Assembly: GCA_003116995.1 (NCBI GenBank)
Contig: BDSL01000052.1
Coordinates: 124,001 to 188,000, forward strand
Origin: Yamagishiella unicocca
Taxonomy: Eukaryota; Chlorophyta; Chlorophyceae; Chlamydomonadales; Volvocaceae
Direction of reading: 5' to 3'
Length of the DNA: 64,000 nt
Each line of letters begins with the position of its first letter. The stretch's first letter is position 1. The position numbers and the translations under genes were made by a program. Shown here in pieces: positions 56,213 to 64,000 of the stretch. The notes below the pieces were generated by a model. The model was not told the DNA's origin. It ran no database searches and saw only the letters and a list, made by a program, of their open reading frames with translations.

Positions 56213-57715
56213 GGTCTGGGCGAATCACCTTGGAACGGCCGCGGCTGCGGCCGCGGGCCGTATCTGCTGCTGTAGCGCTTTATTGGTGTTACTGTGACGT
56301 TGTGACAATGTCCCGGAAAGGTGTGGGGCCGGGGGACTCGTTTGTTGCAGCGTAATGGCTTGCTGGTTGGTTGGTCTATACGCGTGCATCACCACAAACG
56401 CGCGACCGGAGGCCGATACAAGGTGATGGCCCGCGGGTCGGACCGGCAGCGCCTCCTAGCCGCGATGGGTGTGGCAACTGATGCTCCTACCGCGATGGGT
56501 TCGATGCCCGATTAGCAACCATCTAATTATATGACGTGGTACACATTTCTTCCTCTCGTCCTCGTGATGGTGGAAGTAAAGACGTCAACCCTCGGACGGC
56601 TCCTGGTCATTGCGCCCACCATCGCCACCAGGCCGACGCCGCGACCACTTCGGAGGGGCGAGCGGATGGGCGAGCGAGCGGGTTGGGGCGCTGACCCCCT
56701 ACATTTTTGTGAATATTTTGTTTGATGCGGGCGGGCGTCGTTTCAAAGCAAACTGGCGTAACGCGGCGGCCTCTGCTGCAGAGTCGGAGGTTGCCAGCTC
56801 TCGAGGGCGGTGACATTCGAACGAATGGACGGCAATGTCGCGCCTTGCATGTGCGATGTTATTCTTCTGTTCGGGTGCCATGCGTGTGTGTGTGTGTGTG
56901 TGCGTGTGTGGTGTGGTGCAGAATCCCAAGCGAGGTGTTTGCGTCTCCTTGGTTTGTTGCGTGTGCGGCGCATCGTACGTACGGCAGCGTGGATAAGGCG
57001 AAGGTTCAGCGAGGTGTTGCCTAATGAGCCTGCTGGGGCGCCCAGGGGCGAATGAACACACATGAGCTTTCCGTTGACCGCGGCACACAGTTTCGGAGCC
57101 TAATGTGAAGGGCTTCCGTCTGCAGCCGTGTTCTGACGTGTAAGTGAGTGCGTGCTTGGTGACTCTTGGCTGCATGCAAGGCTTTTTGTAGCAACAGGAT
57201 GCTCCAGGGAAGACACGTGGCAGCAGCGGGCGCCAGCTAAAGGAATGGCAGGAAGGAACCATAGGGTGTTTCGAACACCGAACAGCAGGAGCTATCGGGG
57301 TTACAGCCGGGCCTAGCCGATGGTGCCGTAGTCGGGGTAAATGGAAAGGCAGGCCTGGGGGAATTGGGCTTGGGCTTATCATCCGCACCTATCTACCGTT
57401 CCAAAAGCGAGGTAGGGGTCCGTTGGGTCCATCTGCGACCAGTTGTGGGAGGAGTACGAATTTCAGAGCGCACGAATTTCTCAAGCTGCCAGTCCCTGTC
57501 TAAAAAAAGGAGCCGATCAAAATGAGCCACTCAAAATGAGCAACAATTGCGTGGGGTCATGCCAGCTGGGGACAAAATTACTTTGGCTTTATGCCACATT
57601 GCCTTCGGAGCGCCCTCCACTCCTCCGGAATCTTTCTGCAGGAAGTACATCAAGCAAGCGTTAACAGTTGCAATTATGAACGAAGCTAGTTTTGGCGTGA
57701 CAACAGACGGTAGCA

Positions 57716-60700
57716 ATGGCAGAACACCGCCGTCTTCTGTCGTTATTTGCTTGCGTAACTTGCATCGGGCTTGTTAGCGCTGTGCCCACGCGCAACAACG
57801 CAGACTGCGTGAACAATGATATCCTGAAGTTGACTGGTGTCAATGTGTATCCGCCTCCGCGCCGGATTGCGTCCCTTACGACGAAATACTTGCCAGACAG
57901 GACCGTGGTAGGATCAGTTCGCGACACTTACTTCTGGAAAAACCATTAATTTCTTGGCAGTAGCTGTGGATAACACAAGCCCAACAAGCAATTCGGCCCC
58001 GCCACCGCCTGCTTGTAGGTGCAAGTTGCCCAGAACTTCAATGTCACGTACTTCAGCACCTTCAAGGTATTTGTTGTTTATGGCGCGGTTTCCGAATTCC
58101 GATGCAGACAGCTACGCATGTGCAGTCGCCTCCGAGCCGTACCTTACTACCCTGACTCATATCGATGAATCGCCCTGTGGCAATACATTGCGAGGTTGCC
58201 GCGTGCTCACTTCCTCACTGTTCATGCATACGTCCATATCGGATGATCCAACCCGTCGTGACAACAATACCGCTAGCGTATTGCTTGCCTGCGTACCCGC
58301 GAATCCTACTTAGCTATGCGCGGCGGGATCTGCAGCATCGGTTGGCTTTGGCTTCGCATCGTGGCTGCTGTTAGGGCAGGGTGACTCCTCTGTGCCTTTC
58401 GGGAATTTCCTGTGCCCATCGGGGCGCATGCTGGGTTCAGCTCCGGCTCTAATATGGTAAGGCCACGGACATGGGCCCCTCTTCTTGTCCTGGGTTTGTC
58501 CGGGCTTGAGGACTCTGCAAACATCTTATTAATTATCGCAGCTGACTCTACACCGCACCCTAGTACGTGCGCTGACCAGAGCTGGCTGTCGTGCACCGTG
58601 CATCCTGCTGCACGATTAACCAACCGAGCGCTCGTACAAAAACCCTCACATTATAAATCCTCGCACACTTCCAACAACAAACCTGGAAAACGCCGTCCCG
58701 GACGGCTTCGGCTTCCAGGTTGCCGTACATAGATGTTCTTTAGCAGGCCTCTTTTTCCAACTGGCCCAAACATGACCCCTCGACGCTCCCACATTCCCTA
58801 CCAGATCGTGAGCGCCAAGTACTACGGCCAGGAGGAGACTTACCTGTTGTACCAGTGCGGCACTCCGCGGCCGGATCCGGTGCTGCAGGGCCTGCCCGCT
58901 GACACCAAGGTGTTCTCGGTGCCGCTGTCAGCGGTGTCGGTGCAGGACACGACAGCGATTGCCTTCTTGGTGAGTCGGTGGGTTGGTGGGTCGGAGGTTC
59001 AGCCAGGTAGATAGGCGACCAGCGGTATGCGAGGCGGCTGCGGCTCTGTGCGGGCGGGTGGTCGTTACCCGACCGCTGATGGGCCTGAGGGGCTGCTGTT
59101 GCCTGAAGGCGCCCGCACCGCCACCGCTAACCGTCCCCCTCCTCCGGTCCTGCGCCCAACCCCGTCCCCTCCCCCCCGCAGCGGCTGCTGGGCGTCATCG
59201 ACCGGGTGGCTTACGTGACGCCGTACGTGGTTGACCCCTGCATGCAGCTGCTGGCCAGCGAGGGTGAGTGGGGTGTGACGTGCGTGTCGTTTTAGGGCAG
59301 TGGATCTGTGTGCGCTGGCAAGGGGCTGGGGTGGGCACTGCCCTAATGATGGCGCTGTCGGGTGCAGCCGCTGTGGATGGCTCGGAGGGTGGCGCGTCTA
59401 CGGTTGGTACTGGTGCTTCATGATGCTGCTCCTGGCCGGTGGAGGGTGGTGCGCCGGGGTCAGGCGCATCGGGTTGATATCAGTGCCATAGGGCCCCTCG
59501 CGCCACTCAGTCCTGTCCGGGCCGTTGACCGTCCACTGCGCTATGCCGCACAGGTGGTCATCAGCCGAACCAACATGGCACACAACGGGTCACGCAGCTA
59601 AGCTTTTGTTAATTGGCGCATGGCATGGTTTCACTATACCGGTTTCCATAAGCTCACTCGCCACCTGCAACGACACCGGCTTGGTGCTGCATCCCGCTGC
59701 ACGAGCCACCACACCCGCGGCCTCGGCCCTCGGCCCCAGCTCCTACGTCGCCCCCAGCGAACCAGCGTCCCAGGGCCGAGCCGACCCTTAACACCCTTAA
59801 ATCCGCCCCCTTCCCTTCCCTCTCTGCCTCCCTTGCTGGGTAGTGTGCGGCAGCCGCGACGATGGCTCGGCCACTCCCGACACCATCAACGCCAGGTTTA
59901 CGTTCGGCATCGACACAGCGGACCGCCAGGCCATCGCATTTGCGTAAGGCCGCTGTCACCTCCTGAGCCTAGCTAAGACTCCAGCCTCTCCCATGTGTCC
60001 CAGGAAAAGGCCAAACTCGGTGCTGCTGGACCTGCCACGGCTGCCAGTACTGGCTGATCCGCTGGTTTATTTCCTCCTAGCAACACGACAGTGCGCGCGA
60101 GTACCGCACCGCTGGGCTATGCTTCGAAGACTAATTCGGTTTCCAGTCATACCGTCAAAGCTACGGCGCCGCCTGCCGCCGTACACGCAGCCCCACTGTT
60201 TTGCCCCAAACCCGTCGTACACGTCTCCCTCGCGCCGTACTGTCGTCCGAACCGCGGTGCTCGTATGTACGCAGTGCCACCTCGGACCCTCGACCGCTCA
60301 ACCGTGCCGAGTACATCAAGTACATCGCCACCTTCTTCAACCGTGAGAGCGCCGCCAACAAGCTCTTCACGACCATCTCAGTCACCTACACCGGCATTAA
60401 GGAGGCGGCGGCCAACCACCTGAGGTCAACCAACGGTACGCCCTCGAGCCGCTGCCCTATTGCTCATCTTTCGAGTTATATAAGAGTTCACTACAATACT
60501 TGTACCTGTACAATACGAATACGATGCTTCCTGCGCCTGTGTTATGACGGCAACGGGGTGGGATCACACAGGGACTGAGTTGGGCTGGGCTTTGGAGAGG
60601 CCCGGAGCTCTCGGGTGATCGAGCTCGAGCAAGCAAGCAAGCGATGCTTTCCCACGCATACCTCCCGAACCCTCCCCATCTTGCAAGCTCTCTCTCCGTG

Positions 60701-63061
60701 AACCTGGCATCATTTCGTGGATGTTCATGGCGCCAAAACCCGCCTACCTGTACCGTGCCTCTGTTGCCGCCAGTCGCCCGCCCACTGGTGGCGTGGCTCT
60801 ACTACCAGCCCGAGTACCGCGCGGGGTCCTACCAGTCACCGGAGCAGGTCGCAGTCAAATTTGCCGCATACCGCGGGCAGTACACCGAGGTGCGAGAGCG
60901 TTGCCCTCGGCCCAACGGCCAACAGCCACACGTTCATGTACTGTACGACACAGTTGTACGATGCCGTCGTACACGGTGTCAACCCTTCCGAGCGCTATGG
61001 GCATATGACGCCTGGTCAGCAGCCCTGTCCTGCTCGCGGCACCCAAGTGCATCGCGTGTTTGGACCTTCTTCTACCCTCCCTGGTTCCCGGAACATGCGC
61101 CGCTACTCCTCCATCCACTGCACTACCCCCCACAGGACGCCGGCGGCCGCATGCTTGACCTGCTCCAGCTCAACTCGACGTACGGCGATGGCGTCACGGT
61201 GAGGGCCGTGGGAAGCGACCTGGTGCTCACGGACCTCGCCACCTCGCTTGCCGTACTGCGGACCATCCTCAAGGACGTGGACGTGGTCATCGACGAGACG
61301 TACTACCCAGGTACGACACCGGGGACCCCCCGGCTGGGCTGTGCACAGGCTGTGTTTAGGTTGGGGGCTGCCGGTGCTGTACGGCACAGCGGGGTGTTTC
61401 TAATGGTGTTTCTAACGGAGGAACGGTTCGTGCCGTTCAGTGCACGTGACGAGGTTGGCGTTAGGATGCGTTCACGTGCACGTGACTGACTGTTGACGGA
61501 GTGACCGGGGACCGGGGGGCGAATTATGCCTTAGGGCGGGAAGGACCCACCAGAGCGGGGCTTCAGAGGCGTGAGAGTCTGTTCAGTTCCTGGTTCTAGG
61601 ATCACTGCCTAACCCAGTCCCCCGTCAGGGCCTTAAATCGCTGTTGCAAAACGGGCGAAAGCGACTTCTATGAATTCCGTACCATTCTGTCGGGCTGCGC
61701 CCGCCAGAATAGGCTTCGACCTAGAGTTACTGTAGTAACTCCTCAGCTCAACTTCTGCAGCACCAGACTATTCTGTGCTTATCACAAGTTCTCGATCATA
61801 ACGCGGATCAGGCACGTTACCGCGGTAACGCACATTCCTGGCGTCGTTGGATGTAACGACCAACCACTCCGGGAATCTACCCGCGTTCGGTTCTAAGTTG
61901 TTTCCGCACGAATCGATACGTTACGCAATAACGTATTATGCGATTCGCGCTACAACATTGACACTCCTCATCGCTGGCTCCGTAGGGATACAACAGTTAT
62001 GAGTGCACCCGCCCGCGGGGTATACCGGTACTCCCGAACCCACATCACCCACATCACCCACATCACCCACATCACCCACATTACTCCACACGTTACGTGG
62101 CACCTCCCGCCCCTGCCCCCCACCAACGCTCACCTTATCGGCCCGTCTAGGCAAGAACCCCGGTGACGTCACTGTTGACGACTTCCGTGCGTTGTTCCTC
62201 CTGAACGACTCTGCCGCCATGACCGACATCAACTTCCTCCGCGACCAGCGGCTGCTGCGGCTGGACGGGGTAGCCACCAGCACCGGCAGCTCTTCGTGGT
62301 TCGAGGAGGCGGTGGCGCGACCCGACGCGGTGAGTGGCGAACTGCCAACGGTGGGACGATCCAAACCAATGCCAACCTCGAATCCCACATTCCCAGCCCC
62401 CATCCCCTCCTCCAACCGCCCTCATTCCCTACCCCTCCAGGTCCTTCGCGACCTGGTCGCTGCCTTCCTGCCCCAGGCCCCTCGCCTAAACGTAAACAAC
62501 GCGCCGCGCCGCCTGGTGCGCCCCATGCTGAACGCCGACTCGAACCTGGGTGTGCTCGTCAGCGCGGCGGACTGCCCGGTAAACTCACAGAGCTGCGGCG
62601 CCAACCCCAAGCCCATCTGCCCCGCTGTCTACCTGTGAGTTGTAGTCGTTCACGCCTGGCAGAGCTGCCGCGGGGGTGCCGCACCCCAAACCGTCACATA
62701 GAGGGTATGGGGCCGGGTGGCTGGTAGGGGACCCAGCGAGGGGTGTGAGAGGAAACCCGTGGGTCGGAAGCGGGGACTCACCAGGGTCACCTAGGGCCGG
62801 GCCCGGGGTCCCCTGAACCTCCGGGGTCCCCAGAACCACCGTTTGCAACCGCTCCCCCTCGCTTCCTGGCCCGCTCTTGACCGCTGCTGCAGGGACTGCA
62901 CCGGCAAGCTGGTCCAGGCCACCGACCTCGTCCCTTGCGCGCCCTTATGCCCGGAGCCCGAGCCCGACGAAGGTGGCGCCGGCCACGCCGTTGCCGCGCC
63001 CGCTGTGCTCCTGGCGCTTCTGGCTGCCGCACTGGCTGCCGTAATGGGCTGGGCGCTGTAG
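57716..63061 (+). CDS. Secreted, membrane-anchored BtuF/TroA-like binding protein, tandem copy 2 (CBA1-like?)
   Basis: Eleven exons with the same phases as copy 1: 57716-57907, 58019-58066, 58805-58969, 59182-59263, 59844-59943, 60275-60435, 60774-60889, 61136-61310, 62151-62329, 62441-62634, 62893-63061; 526 residues. The signal peptide is EHRRLLSLFACVTCIGLVSA. Exons 3, 4 and 8 are almost identical to copy 1, whereas exons 5, 7 and the Cys-rich region differ: VCGSRDDGSATPDTINARF here against VCGKRSDDAATPDVIDAKF in copy 1, and PEYRAGSYQSPEQVAVKF against PMQNGTYKAPEQVNIKF. Uneven divergence suggests gene conversion or selection on the ligand site. Function as for copy 1. Intron 8 (61311-62150) is about 570 bp longer than in copy 1 and contains palindromes. 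Confidence 0.72.
61400..62095 (+). other. Palindrome-rich insertion in intron 8 of copy 2
   Basis: Sequence without a counterpart in copy 1 intron 54746-55016. It contains the hairpin 61684-61710 (ATTCTG...CAGAAT, 11 of 12 paired), 61725-61740 (AGTTAC/GTAACT), the perfect 16-mer CGTTACCGCGGTAACG at 61815-61830, 61917-61935 (TACGTTA/TAACGTA), and a CACATCACC nonamer array at about 62040-62085. No coding potential is apparent. Confidence 0.6.
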
Positions 63062-64000
63062 GAGAGCGGCCCTTGACAAGCGATACCAGGGGCGGGGCCG
63101 GGCAGGACAGGGCGGAGGGCCTCTTCTGGCCTGACGGCCTCTTTGCACGGCCGTAGGGGGTTCCCGCCTAGTGGCTTGCCCTTGTTGAGGCTGTGGTGAA
63201 GGGAAAGTGCGTGCGAGTACCCGGCAACACTGGGGTTTGGGTGTTGCTGTGACCTCCCCCGCGTAAATTTTGCGAATGTTTTATTGTATGGGAGCAGGCG
63301 ATGTTTGGAAAAAACACGCGTAATGCGGTGGCCGCCCCTGCTCCATCTGCAAGGACATACATACGTGTATATACATCTTGGTTGGCCTGATTGGCTGGAT
63401 CGGCCTGGTTGGCTTGGTGATGATGACGGTGGTGGCGGAACTGCTCGCCGTCTTCGACCTGGCGTGAGTGAGGTGCTCCAAAGGAAGCCGCCGCCTGGTG
63501 GGAGGTCAGTATTGAGTCCCGGGTACGTCGTGTGTGTGTGGGCGCTGCACGGCCGCTGAAGAGGAGCCATGAAGTTCGTTTTCTTTGTTCGGGTGCAGGC
63601 GTGTTTCCATGGCGCCTCGTCTGTTCGTTTTCCATGCGTCCGGTGGGTGTGTCGGAACAGGTGTGTTTAGCGAGGCGGAACGGCAGAACTCCACACGGCG
63701 GTCGCACGACACCGTCATCATCCTGCCGTACATTGTGCTCCCGCGTCGAGGCCCCGACCGGACCCGTTCAGAGGAGAGGCACGCAGTTTCGGAGCCGCGT
63801 GTGGAGGGCTCCCGTCTGCAGCTGTGCTTGACGTGCGAGTGTGTATGTGTGTATGCTTGACCATGGCTGGGCGCGCTGGCTGGCACCGGCTCTCCGCAGC
63901 AGCAGCAGTTTAGCCGTGGGTCCGATTCGCACGCAGCGGGTCGCAGCAGCCGCCGGGAAGACTCAGTGACATTGTCCCCCCCCCGGCGCCGCCCCCGCAC
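63062..64000 (+). other. 3' flank of copy 2, similar to the 3' flank of copy 1
   Basis: 63062-63240 is near-identical to 55978-56155, and pieces of 63500-63850 match 56860-57150 (for example CAGTTTCGGAGCC followed by GTCTGCAG). The duplication therefore included downstream DNA. No gene is seen up to the window end. Confidence 0.6.

Noticed and set aside
56480..56515. tRNA T-arm-like GGTTCGATGCCC
   Set aside because: No matching acceptor, D or anticodon arms upstream. No tRNA or rRNA gene was found by eye in the window.

Overview
The window is nuclear DNA from a chlamydomonadalean (volvocine-type) green alga. Nearly every gene is GC-rich and broken by many short GT-AG introns. Many genes carry the algal TGTAA poly(A) signal. 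Coding regions contain Ala/Gly/Pro low-complexity insertions, the introns are full of minisatellites, and several proteins have plant-type organelle presequences. No operons, ribosome binding sites, rRNA or tRNA genes were found. Exon models were built by hand from open frames, splice dinucleotides and matching intron phase; protein family names come from motif recognition, not a search.

Layout. 320-6257 (+): 3' part of a large TRP/Pkd2-Flc-like polytopic membrane protein. 9001-12357 (+): nicotinamidase with a very large insertion. 13370-17445 (+): branched-chain aminotransferase. 27385-20544 (-): plastid Rossmann protein resembling pTAC16/TIC62 with a multivalent repeat tail. 31440-29375 (-): adenylate kinase 6. 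37056-33243 (-): SLC35B-type nucleotide-sugar/PAPS transporter. 37472-40408 (+): organellar ribosomal protein bL25. 41542-44640 (+): GPN-loop GTPase 2. 49158-45770 (-): SpoU-type RNA 2'-O-methyltransferase. 50981-49971 (-): intronless DEDDh 3'-5' exonuclease. 51137-55977 and 57716-63061 (+): a tandem pair of secreted, membrane-anchored proteins that look like eukaryotic versions of a bacterial BtuF/TroA periplasmic binding protein, possibly CBA1-like cobalamin (or metal) capture proteins.

Most genes are unrelated housekeeping functions: RNA polymerase assembly (GPN2), ribosome biogenesis (AK6), organelle translation (bL25), RNA modification, amino-acid and NAD metabolism. The tandem binding-protein pair and the repeat-tailed plastid protein are the least ordinary content. 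Structurally, two exon 3' ends are embedded in minisatellites. In the first binding-protein gene this creates a ladder of potential 24-nt in-frame microexons. Three short sequence families recur in introns of unrelated genes, and the second binding-protein gene carries an intron insertion rich in palindromes.
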